A stretch of 29,264 bases of DNA from a virus: positions 1-29,264 of the IMG/VR virus record IMGVR_UViG_3300038682_000023. One strand, given 5' to 3'. The notes under the pieces were generated by a model. That model had not been told where the DNA came from and searched no databases. It saw only the letters and a list, made by a program, of their open reading frames with translations. The position numbers were made by a program, and so were the translations under genes. This document shows positions 5,678 to 12,666 of the stretch, piece after piece. Each line of letters begins with the position of its first letter. The stretch's first letter is position 1.

Positions 5678-8088
5678 TGGCAATGAGAAGTACAAGCCTT
5701 ACGCAGGATAGTGTAGTAGCTATAGGTAGGGAAATTGGAAGTCAGTATGACAATGTAAAAGTAGTAGGAGATAGTATTGCAGATGTTACGACAGTAGCAG
5801 AGAGCATAGGAGCTGTAGGAATAGTAGCAACTAGTGTAGGGGCAGTTGTAGCGCTGGTAAATATCGATGCAGCTATTACAAGTTTGTATACGGATAAGGC
5901 TACATTGGATAGCCTATATGCAGATAAGGTAGTACTGGATAGTCTATATACGGATAAAGTGACACTTGACTCGCTATATGAAGATAAGGCTACGTTAGAT
6001 AGCTTGTATGCAGATAAGGCTATACTTGACAGCATATTTGCAGATAAAACAACGTTGGACAGCCTGTACGCAGATAAGGCAGTATTAGATAGTATATACG
6101 CAGATAAAGCTAAGCTAGATAGTATCTTCGCTGATAAAACTACATTGGATAGGATATACACATCTATAGGGAATATAGATAGAGTACATTCATCTATAGA
6201 TAATGTGGATATAGTAGGAGCTAGTATAGCTAATGTAGATGTTACAGCGCCTAACATAGGAAGTGTTAATACGGTTGCTGCTGGTATAGTGAACGTAAGT
6301 ACGGTCGCAACGAATATAGTAGATGTGAGTACGGTTGCAGGTGATACATTACAAATAAATGAAATTTATAATAATAGAGCAGAGATATACCAAGCGGATG
6401 ATAATGCGGTAACAGCTACCGCTAAAGCCGGAGAAGCATTTGATAGCGCTAATTACGCAGAGGAGTGGGCTAATAAGGCGGAAAATGTACTAGTAAGTGC
6501 AGCTGCAGGGGGTGATCAGATAGGTGATTACTCAGCAATGCACTGGGCACAGAAGACAGCAGCAGATCGGGCACAAACAACACTAGATAGAGCAGCGACA
6601 GCAGCGGATTTGGTAGAGACTAACCAAGATACAATGGATACAGCAGCCGATCGAGTACAGACTGGTTTAGATAGGGTTGCTACTGGTAACGATGTAGATA
6701 CTACTAACGCTGACGTTGTAACTACGAATGCTGATAGGGTGATAACTAATGCAGATGCAGTGCAGACAGGATTGGATAGAGTAGCGACTGGGAATGACGT
6801 AGCAGCTACGGCTCAGGATGTTTTAGATACTGCGGCTGACTTGGTTTTAACTAATGCAGATGTTGTATTGACACATGCCGACGTGGTTAATACAAATGCT
6901 GATGTGGTGACTACTGGAAACAACGTGACAGAGGCACAGGCTGCGCAAGGGCTGGCGGAAGATGCAAGAGACGCAGCAGCAATATCGGAAATAAACGCAG
7001 AAGCAGCATGGGATAGTCTAGATGATAGGTATCTAGGTATGAAGGTAGTAGAGCCTACGGCGGATAACGATGGAGATGCTCTGGTAGAAGGAGCGTTGTA
7101 CTGGAATAGTACGGATAAACAACTTTACGTGTGGGACTCGTTAAGTTGGGTAGATGCTGCGTTTAGTATAAATGAAGTAGTTACTAGTTTTAATACGAGA
7201 CAAGGTGATGTGATACTGACAGATGCTGACGTAGATGCGGCGGTAGGGCTGGATGTGAATGCGGCTATAACAGCTAATACGGTACATAGTACAAGTACAG
7301 GGGCAGACCATACGTATATAGATCAGGATGTGACAAGCACCGGTACACCAAGCTTTAACAGTGTGCAGCTAAACGGTGGAAGTGGTAGCCAAGGGCTAGT
7401 GACATGGAATGCAGATGAAGAGACCCTAGACCTACAACAGAATAACACGACATTGCAAATGGGGCAAGAAATACAAGCACATGTGAGAAATGGCAGTGGG
7501 AGTACGATAGTGAATGGAACTGTCGTGATGGTGACAGGTACACTAGGTGCAAGTGGTAAAATACTAGTACAACCATATGATGGTGTGTCGCTACCAAAGT
7601 ATATACTAGGTATTGCTACAGAAAGTATTGCTGATGGTGAAGATGGTAAGATAACTACGTTTGGTAAGATCAGAGGGTTAGATACATCTGCGTGGAGTGA
7701 AGGTGATGAGCTGTTTGTGACAACAAATGGTGGGCTGGTTAACACTGAACCAACTACAGGAGTGAAGGTAGCTATTGCGTATGTGATAAACGTGCATGCT
7801 AGTAATGGTACAATAATGGCTAGGTTTACACCGTATGATGAGAACTTGGCATATACAAAAGCTGAATCAGATGGATTACTGGATGATAAGCAGGATATAC
7901 TGGCAGAAGGCGCGTTTGTAGATGGAGATAAGACAAAACTAAATGGTATTGAATCTGGGGCTAAAGGGGATCAGGCAGCTAATGAAGTTCCAGTTACAGC
8001 TAATGGTAATTTAAGCTCAACTAATGTACAATCAGCATTAGAAGAACTACAAGAAGAGATAAATACAATAAATGAAGGAGAGTGGTAA
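5677..8088 (+). CDS. Long tail fibre protein with tandem coiled-coil repeats
   Basis: An 803-residue fibrous protein. Residues 69-158 are nine 10-residue repeats of S-L-Y-x-D-K-x-x-L-D; about 160-225 follow an 11-residue 'NVxxVAxxI' pattern; about 295-420 are heptads of the TNADVVT / TGLDRVATGND type seen in many phage fibres. A 'LYWNSTDKQLYVWDSLSW' beta module follows near 465-490, then a compact beta domain (about 595-730), and finally YTKAESDGLL plus FVDGDKTKLNGIESGAKGDQ, a recurrent fibre motif. It should form a trimeric shaft attached to the tail near the adaptor encoded upstream. Absence of a distinctive receptor-binding tip is notable: the tip role may be taken by the DGR-variable proteins downstream. 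Confidence 0.9.
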   Translation: MAMRSTSLTQDSVVAIGREIGSQYDNVKVVGDSIADVTTVAESIGAVGIVATSVGAVVALVNIDAAITSLYTDKATLDSLYADKVVLDSLYTDKVTLDSLYEDKATLDSLYADKAILDSIFADKTTLDSLYADKAVLDSIYADKAKLDSIFADKTTLDRIYTSIGNIDRVHSSIDNVDIVGASIANVDVTAPNIGSVNTVAAGIVNVSTVATNIVDVSTVAGDTLQINEIYNNRAEIYQADDNAVTATAKAGEAFDSANYAEEWANKAENVLVSAAAGGDQIGDYSAMHWAQKTAADRAQTTLDRAATAADLVETNQDTMDTAADRVQTGLDRVATGNDVDTTNADVVTTNADRVITNADAVQTGLDRVATGNDVAATAQDVLDTAADLVLTNADVVLTHADVVNTNADVVTTGNNVTEAQAAQGLAEDARDAAAISEINAEAAWDSLDDRYLGMKVVEPTADNDGDALVEGALYWNSTDKQLYVWDSLSWVDAAFSINEVVTSFNTRQGDVILTDADVDAAVGLDVNAAITANTVHSTSTGADHTYIDQDVTSTGTPSFNSVQLNGGSGSQGLVTWNADEETLDLQQNNTTLQMGQEIQAHVRNGSGSTIVNGTVVMVTGTLGASGKILVQPYDGVSLPKYILGIATESIADGEDGKITTFGKIRGLDTSAWSEGDELFVTTNGGLVNTEPTTGVKVAIAYVINVHASNGTIMARFTPYDENLAYTKAESDGLLDDKQDILAEGAFVDGDKTKLNGIESGAKGDQAANEVPVTANGNLSSTNVQSALEELQEEINTINEGEW
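5881..6150 (+). repeat. Nine tandem 30-bp repeats inside the tail fibre gene
   Basis: Nine in-register 30-nt units (starts at 5881, 5911, 5941 and so on to 6121) each encode a 10-residue unit of the form SLYxDKxxLD. Units vary mainly at third codon positions and in a few residues (Y/F, L/I), so they are old enough to have drifted but the period is perfectly kept. Copy number may change by recombination, lengthening or shortening the fibre shaft. Confidence 0.95.
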
Positions 8089-8324
8089 TGGCTGGTACAG
8101 CAAAGGTAACTACGGATGGGCTACCAAATAGTCCGTTGGGCAATAAAGAAATAGGATATGATGTAATAGACGGTGAGCTATACATTGGAAGTGGTGCTGG
8201 TACTGCAGATGGTACGAAGCTGAGTAAAGATGCTGGTGAATACAAGGTAACAAAGAATAGGGAGTTGCAAGATGGTATAGATGCAATAGGGACAGTAGCT
8301 GAATTTGAAGCTACGCTAAATTAA
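8088..8324 (+). CDS. Small fibre-associated protein, Mtd-N-like
   Basis: Seventy-eight residues from ATG 8088 (MAGTAKVTTDGLPNSPLGNKE), overlapping the fibre stop as TAATG and preceded by AAGGAG at 8075-8080; an upstream in-frame GTG at 8082 is less likely. The segment IGYDVIDGELYIGSGAGTADGTKLS resembles the short beta-prism-like N-terminal region of major tropism determinant (Mtd)-type receptor proteins and many fibre linker domains ('xGELYIGxG'). Lying between the fibre and the first variable lectin, it may be an adaptor that docks the variable proteins onto the fibre. This is inference from style and position. Confidence 0.5.
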   Translation: MAGTAKVTTDGLPNSPLGNKEIGYDVIDGELYIGSGAGTADGTKLSKDAGEYKVTKNRELQDGIDAIGTVAEFEATLN

Positions 8325-8333
8325 GGAGAATGG

Positions 8334-9521
8334 ATGAGTTTAGTTACAAGAATAGCGGAAGAAATAAATACAGTTCGTGGTGAGATAGTAAGCAATATAG
8401 CAATATACGCTGAAACTCCTAGCTACGGCTTAACATGGAATGAGACACTTGATACATACACAAGGGTAGGTGATAGCGACTACACAAGAATACAGTCAAA
8501 GTTGAGAAGGTGTGTGCTTGATGAAAACGCGCAAGTTAAGTACTACTTGCATCCAAGCAATAGCGACTTAAAGATGGACGGAACTCCAGCTATATTAGAT
8601 GGCAGTGATGGAGATGTGATGGTAGAAGTCCCATTGACGTATATGAAGTATACGTATGAGACTACTGGAAATGTGACACATTCATGGGAAATAAGTGATG
8701 TGGCAGAGGAAGGCTTTGAACCACATCCTTGCTTCGTTAGAGCAGGTGAAGTAGTTAAGTATAGATACTACCCAGCTTACTTAGGTACTGTGATAAGCGG
8801 TAGGTTACGAAGTGTAAGTGGTCAGTATCCTACAACTAATATAACCAGAGCAGCGTTTAGGAATGCCGCTAAAGCAAATGGAGAAAACTACCATCAGCTA
8901 GATTGGTTGCTGTATGAGTTCATAACACTACTTGCTATAGTGGAGTATGGGACTATGAATATTCAGCAAGCGCTAGGACAAGGCAGAACAGCATTAAGTG
9001 GAGGAAGTTGGTCTCCTGGCTCGTATATAGGGATTAATGGGCTAAGTAATAGATTTGGAAATAGCAGTGCTAACTACACATTTACTGGAGATGCCAACGC
9101 TACAGGAGCAGATAGTTCGTTTATATCGTATAGGGGATGTGAGAACTTCTTCGGAAATGTATGGAGATTTGTTGATGGTATAAATATACAGAACAATGTG
9201 CCGTTTATCAATGACAATCATAGAACGTTTGGTGATGATGTGTTTACAGGGGACTACAAAAGTGCTGGTGTGACGATGTCCGCTACAAACGGATATGCTA
9301 GAACACTACACAATAGTAACAAAGGGTTCTTCCCGAAAAGCGTAAGCGGAGGTTCTTCAAGCACAGGGACTACAGACTACTATTACCAAGCTAGCGGGAA
9401 CAGAATAGCGCTGGTGGGCGGTAATGCGGATAATGGTCTGGCTGCCGGTCCGCTTTATCTGAATGCGGATCGTGTGGCTTCTCTTGTGTATGTGGATCTC
9501 GGTGGCGCGCTCTCAGCTTAG
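8334..9521 (+). CDS. DGR target protein 1, C-type-lectin/FGE-like variable adhesin
   Basis: A 395-residue receptor-binding candidate. Residues 1-20 (LVTRIAEEINTVRGEI) match a coiled-coil style common at phage fibre ends. The rest is a formylglycine-generating-enzyme / C-type-lectin fold as in DGR variable proteins: YGLTWNE, VMVEVP, GTMNIQ (206-211), LSGGSW, and the diagnostic YRGCENFFGNVWRFVDG (266-282). Residues 359-394 are the variable region VR1 (IALVG ahead of it, GGALS at its end), where side chains differ from those encoded by the template repeat only through adenine changes. It is about half identical to the next protein by eye. RBS AAGGAG precedes ATG 8334. Likely displayed on the tail to bind the host. 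Confidence 0.93.
   Translation: MSLVTRIAEEINTVRGEIVSNIAIYAETPSYGLTWNETLDTYTRVGDSDYTRIQSKLRRCVLDENAQVKYYLHPSNSDLKMDGTPAILDGSDGDVMVEVPLTYMKYTYETTGNVTHSWEISDVAEEGFEPHPCFVRAGEVVKYRYYPAYLGTVISGRLRSVSGQYPTTNITRAAFRNAAKANGENYHQLDWLLYEFITLLAIVEYGTMNIQQALGQGRTALSGGSWSPGSYIGINGLSNRFGNSSANYTFTGDANATGADSSFISYRGCENFFGNVWRFVDGINIQNNVPFINDNHRTFGDDVFTGDYKSAGVTMSATNGYARTLHNSNKGFFPKSVSGGSSSTGTTDYYYQASGNRIALVGGNADNGLAAGPLYLNADRVASLVYVDLGGALSA
9408..9515 (+). repeat. DGR variable repeat VR1
   Basis: A 108-nt, gap-free match to the template repeat at 10958-11065 (offset 1550). There are 24 mismatches, and every one is opposite an adenine in the TR (A to G, C or T); no C, G or T of the TR is changed. The region encodes the C-terminal 36 residues before the final alanine of target protein 1. 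Beyond 9515 similarity ends abruptly. The end GGTGGCGCGCTCT is GC-rich and likely contains the initiation-of-mutagenic-homing site. Confidence 0.97.
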
Positions 9522-9540
9522 CAAGTAAAAAGGAAAATAA

Positions 9541-10866
9541 ATGAAATTAGATATATCAATAAACAAGAATAACATGGTAACTAAAGAACTAATGGATTTA
9601 GCTACATTAGACAGAGAAGAGGTGATAACAGCTACAAAGAGATTTGAAACTACTCCTGAAATAGTACATGCACCAACAAGAAATAGAGATGCAGTAAATA
9701 AGTTGTACGTAGACACATTGGTAGGAGTAAACGCACTAGGTGTAGAAGACTACCAAGGAGCTTACGGACTAGCCTGGAATGAAACAGCAGATACGTACGC
9801 TAGAACAGGTGCTGCAGGATTCAAGTCAATACAAGCCAGAATGCGAAGATGCGTGCTGAATGCTGATGGAAGTGTGAACTACTACCTGCACCCACTAGAC
9901 AGTACAAAAAAAGTGGACGGCTCATTAGCTAAGCTTGATGGTACAGACGGTAATGTAATGGTAGAAATACCAAAGTTCTACTATAAGTATAACTACAATA
10001 CTACTAGTGGAGTAGTACATGAGCATAGTATAAGTTTGACACCTGATGCAGGCTACGTAGTACACCCAGCATTCGTACGAGACGGTGTGGAACTAGACTA
10101 CAGATACAGAGCTGCATATGATGGATACAGAAGTGGTGGTAAGCTATGGAGTAGAAGTGGAGTGTACCCAAGCACGAATGTAAACATAACTCAATTCAGG
10201 ACAGACGCTAGAGCAAATGGAGCCGGATGGGAGCAGTTAGATTGTCTACTACATGAAGCTATAACGCTACTGTGTATGATTGAGTATGGTACTATGAATA
10301 TACAAAGTGCATTAGGTGAAGGTAGAACTATGTTAAGTGGTGGAAGTTGGACAGGCGGAAGTTATATCGGAATTACAGGACTAAGCAACTCATTAGGTAA
10401 TGGTAGTGGAAATGTAACATATGTAGGTGATGCTGATGATGCAGCAGCTGATGGTTCGTTCATGTCATATAGAGGAATAGAGAACTTCTATGGTAATATC
10501 TGGAAGTTTGCTGATGGTGTGTTATTCCAGAATAATGTACCCTATGTAAACCAGCACCCAAGTACGTATGATAGCACTACGTTAGGAGCTAATGATATAA
10601 GTACAGGTGTAACTATGACAGCAAGTGACGGATACGCTAGAAACTTAGGAAATAGTAACAAAGGATTCTTCCCAACATCAGTAAGTGGTGGGTCAAGTGC
10701 TACAGGAACTACAGATTACTTCTATGCTAACGACGCTGGAGAATTAGGAATAGCGCTGGTGGGCAGTTCTGCGAATCTTGGTCTGAGTCCCGGTCCGCTT
10801 TCTCTGTCTGCGACTCTTGTGGCTTCTAGTGTGTATGTGTCTTTCGGTGGCGCGCTCTCTCGTTAA
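9541..10866 (+). CDS. DGR target protein 2, C-type-lectin/FGE-like variable adhesin
   Basis: A 441-residue paralogue of the preceding protein with a longer N-terminus: residues about 30-60 contain FETTPEIVHAPTRNRDAVNKLYVDTL, a fibre-type 'DAVNKxYVD' attachment segment absent from protein 1. The lectin/FGE body shows YGLAWNE, VMVEIPKFYYKYNYN, GTMNIQSALGEGRT, LSGGSW and YRGIENFYGNIWKFADG. Residues 405-440 are VR2. The different N-termini suggest the two adhesins sit at different places on the virion or form a stack. The gene follows protein 1 after 19 nt with AAAAGGAAAA as ribosome site. It ends only 92 nt before the template repeat. Confidence 0.93.
   Translation: MKLDISINKNNMVTKELMDLATLDREEVITATKRFETTPEIVHAPTRNRDAVNKLYVDTLVGVNALGVEDYQGAYGLAWNETADTYARTGAAGFKSIQARMRRCVLNADGSVNYYLHPLDSTKKVDGSLAKLDGTDGNVMVEIPKFYYKYNYNTTSGVVHEHSISLTPDAGYVVHPAFVRDGVELDYRYRAAYDGYRSGGKLWSRSGVYPSTNVNITQFRTDARANGAGWEQLDCLLHEAITLLCMIEYGTMNIQSALGEGRTMLSGGSWTGGSYIGITGLSNSLGNGSGNVTYVGDADDAAADGSFMSYRGIENFYGNIWKFADGVLFQNNVPYVNQHPSTYDSTTLGANDISTGVTMTASDGYARNLGNSNKGFFPTSVSGGSSATGTTDYFYANDAGELGIALVGSSANLGLSPGPLSLSATLVASSVYVSFGGALSR
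10753..10860 (+). repeat. DGR variable repeat VR2
   Basis: A 108-nt gap-free match to the template repeat (offset 205) with 29 mismatches, all opposite TR adenines. It differs from VR1 at many AAT-derived codons (for example TCT, CTT, AGT where VR1 has AAT, GAT, GCT), so the two have diversified separately. Thirteen adenine-derived positions carry the same new base in both VRs, concentrated at the two ends. Confidence 0.97.
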
Positions 10867-10870
10867 AGTT

Positions 10871-10902
10871 AAGTAAACTAAAAGCAAAGACATAGTAAAA
10901 TG
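10871..10902 (+). promoter_or_regulatory. Promoter-like element P4, upstream of the template repeat
   Basis: AAGTAAA (10871-10877) and AAGCAAA (10882-10888), 11 nt apart, precede TAAAATG (10896-10902) at the 14-nt distance seen in the other elements. Transcription would begin near 10908, some 50 nt before the TR. A short hairpin (AGACAT 10888-10893 with ATGTCT 10900-10905) overlaps the -10 box. Confidence 0.45.
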
Positions 10903-10907
10903 TCTGG

Positions 10908-11177
10908 TCTGGTTCGCTACAAGACCTTAAAGAGTAGCGAGGGTACAGAAACAGAACACACTAGTGAGCAGTAATGCGAATAATGGTCTGAATACCAGTC
11001 CACTTTATCTGAATGCGAATAATGTGACTTCTAATGTGAATGTGAATATCGGTGACACGAACTCATTAAATAAATGACCGAACATCTGTACCCCATCACT
11101 TGATGAAAGATATAAAAAATCCCATTATATGTTGGTAGGTCTGATGATGCGAAGACGTAGGGATGAAATGAGAGAAA
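10908..11177 (+). ncRNA. Predicted DGR template RNA (leader, TR, structured spacer)
   Basis: This gene-free stretch should be transcribed as the RNA that the reverse transcriptase copies. It has a 5' hairpin (TCGCTAC 10914-10920 with GTAGCGA 10934-10940), the TR (10958-11065), and a 112-nt spacer before the reverse-transcriptase start with a further stem ATATAA (11110-11115) / TTATAT (11125-11130). In the Bordetella phage DGR the spacer RNA is needed for cDNA priming; the same role here is inference. Ends are estimates from the upstream promoter-like box and the next start codon. Confidence 0.5.
10958..11065 (+). repeat. DGR template repeat (TR)
   Basis: The 108-nt master copy holds 36 adenines. 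Read in the VR frame it has ten AAT and one AAC codons, the hallmark of DGR templates, because randomising both adenines of AAY reaches many residues but never a stop. No TR codon can become a stop by adenine change alone. It lies 3' of both VRs and 5' of the reverse transcriptase, all on one strand. In this frame it stays open to TGA 11075-11077, but it has no start codon and is probably not translated. Confidence 0.97.
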
Positions 11178-12134
11178 ATGAAACGACATGGTAACTTATG
11201 GAATAAAATAATAGATATGGACAACTTACTATTGGCACACAAGAATGCACGTAAAGGTAAAAGTAAGTACAAAGCAGTGAAGTTGGTAGATGAGAATGTA
11301 CAGCGGTACTGTGAAGAGATTAGGAAGATGCTAGTAAATAAAACATTCACTACATCAGAATACGATATGTTCATAAAGAACGATAGGGGTAAAGAGCGAG
11401 AGATATACAAGCTACCATATTACCCTGATAGGATAATCCAACATGCAATTATGCAAGTACTAGAACCTATATGGAAGAGTACATTGATAGCCGACACATA
11501 TCAATCAATAAAAGGTAGAGGAGTCCATAAAGTACTCCCAAAAGTAGTTAAAGCCGTACAACAAGACAATATAGAGTACTGCTTAAAAATGGATGTACAA
11601 AAGTTCTACCCTTCAATAAATAAAGACATAATGAAGAAAGTAGTAAGAAGAAAAATAAAATGCAAAGACACTTTATGGTTATTGGATAATATAATAAATA
11701 GTAGTGTTAATGGATTACCAATAGGTAATTATATAAGCCAGTATTTAGGTAACTTATATTTATCAGAGCTGGACCATAAAGTAAAAGAAGAAATAGGTGT
11801 TAAGTACTATTATAGATATTGTGATGATATAATAGTGTTGGCACAAAGTAAAAAAGAATTGCATAGTATACGTAGCTATGTAAACCTAGAACTACAAAAT
11901 GTAAAATTAGTACTTAAACAAGATTATAGAGTATACCCTACAATACAGGGTGTTGATGTACTGGGTTATATAGTAAGTAAAAGTAAAGTAAAAGTAAGAA
12001 GCAATGTAAAACAAAACATGATATTAAATTACTCAAAAAGGAATACTTCAAGTTATGATGGTATTTTAAAACACTGTGACTGTAATAGGTTAAAAAATAA
12101 ATTAAAAAGGAAGTTAGATGACACAATCTCATGA
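11178..12134 (+). CDS. DGR reverse transcriptase
   Basis: A 318-residue reverse transcriptase of the DGR clade. Motifs in order: PYYPDRIIQHAIMQVLEPIW (80-99), KGRGVHKVL (112-120), catalytic strand KMDVQKFYPSI (137-147, first Asp D139), the DGR signature GLPIGNYISQYLGN (179-192, i.e. IGxxxSQ), active site YCDD (214-217; YMDD in most DGRs) and LGY (262-264). It should make error-prone cDNA from the TR RNA, misreading adenines, for transfer into VR1 and VR2. It lacks integrase, RNase H and endonuclease domains, as usual for DGRs. AT-richer and lysine-richer than neighbours. It overlaps the DUF4376 gene by 17 nt. The upstream ribosome site GAGAGAAAATG is weak and close, so translation may be low. 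Confidence 0.96.
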   Translation: MKRHGNLWNKIIDMDNLLLAHKNARKGKSKYKAVKLVDENVQRYCEEIRKMLVNKTFTTSEYDMFIKNDRGKEREIYKLPYYPDRIIQHAIMQVLEPIWKSTLIADTYQSIKGRGVHKVLPKVVKAVQQDNIEYCLKMDVQKFYPSINKDIMKKVVRRKIKCKDTLWLLDNIINSSVNGLPIGNYISQYLGNLYLSELDHKVKEEIGVKYYYRYCDDIIVLAQSKKELHSIRSYVNLELQNVKLVLKQDYRVYPTIQGVDVLGYIVSKSKVKVRSNVKQNMILNYSKRNTSSYDGILKHCDCNRLKNKLKRKLDDTIS

Positions 12135-12666
12135 AATACCTGAAAGGGTAATAGTAAAAGATAAGATAGAGTACAGGGTGAATGTACAAGAAGTAGTAAT
12201 AGAAGGCAACACTAGTTACACATATGATACACTAGCATTTCCTATAGGTACTCCTACAGAAGTATGTGAAAGAAAAGTAGCTAAGTACTTAATAAGTGTA
12301 GGTAATATAGACGAAGCTAAGTTTGCGTTAGCAAACGCGTATGGAGATGCGGATAACATACAAGCTAGACTTGAAACATACGAAGAATACCAAACGTATA
12401 AAGACTCAATTAAGAAAGATACACTAGATAAGCTGACAGTTACGACTACAAGTGGTAAGGTGTTCTACGCTGATACAGAAGCTAGAATTGATTTACAGAG
12501 TGCAATAGATGGGGCAAACTTAAAAGGACTAACAAGTACGTACTGGAAATTAGCAGAAGAGTTTGAAGGTAGTAGAATTGTAGGGGTTAGTTTAGACGAA
12601 ATAAGAGAAGCGGGTGCATTGGCACTAGAAGCTAAGGCGGGATTAGTAGGAGTAACAAATGCTTAA
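12118..12666 (+). CDS. DUF4376-like tail-fibre-associated protein
   Basis: A 182-residue protein starting inside the reverse-transcriptase gene after AAAAAGGAAG. The C-terminal half (about residues 95-175: DKLTVTTTSGKVFYADTEARIDLQSAIDGA...YWKLAEEF...GVSLDEIREAGALAL) matches the style of DUF4376, a domain common in proteins encoded just after phage tail fibres and often thought to help fibre assembly or act as a fibre chaperone. The N-terminal 60 residues are beta-rich and unassigned. It is too long and of the wrong character to be Avd. Position right after the RT suggests it serves the variable adhesins. Confidence 0.6.
   Translation: MTQSHEIPERVIVKDKIEYRVNVQEVVIEGNTSYTYDTLAFPIGTPTEVCERKVAKYLISVGNIDEAKFALANAYGDADNIQARLETYEEYQTYKDSIKKDTLDKLTVTTTSGKVFYADTEARIDLQSAIDGANLKGLTSTYWKLAEEFEGSRIVGVSLDEIREAGALALEAKAGLVGVTNA

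Noticed and set aside
5881-6150. CRISPR-like array (regular 30-bp periodicity)
   Set aside because: There are no spacers; units are contiguous, vary at third positions and form an open frame of a fibre protein.
5742-6257. Minus-strand ORFs opposite the fibre (and elsewhere, e.g. 16727-17026)
   Set aside because: They mirror repeats and codon bias of the sense genes, have low-complexity Ser/Leu translations and no ribosome sites; all real genes are on the plus strand.
8082-8324. GTG start at 8082 for the small Mtd-N-like gene
   Set aside because: ATG 8088 has the better-spaced AAGGAG and forms the TAATG overlap used repeatedly in this genome.
10888-10905. Hairpin as the VR-associated cruciform known from BPP-1
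   Set aside because: It is 28 nt beyond VR2 and has no counterpart after VR1; it overlaps a -10-like box instead, so the promoter reading is preferred.
12118-12666. The gene after the RT as Avd
   Set aside because: Its composition and C-terminal motifs are beta-rich and DUF4376-like, not a compact basic four-helix bundle.
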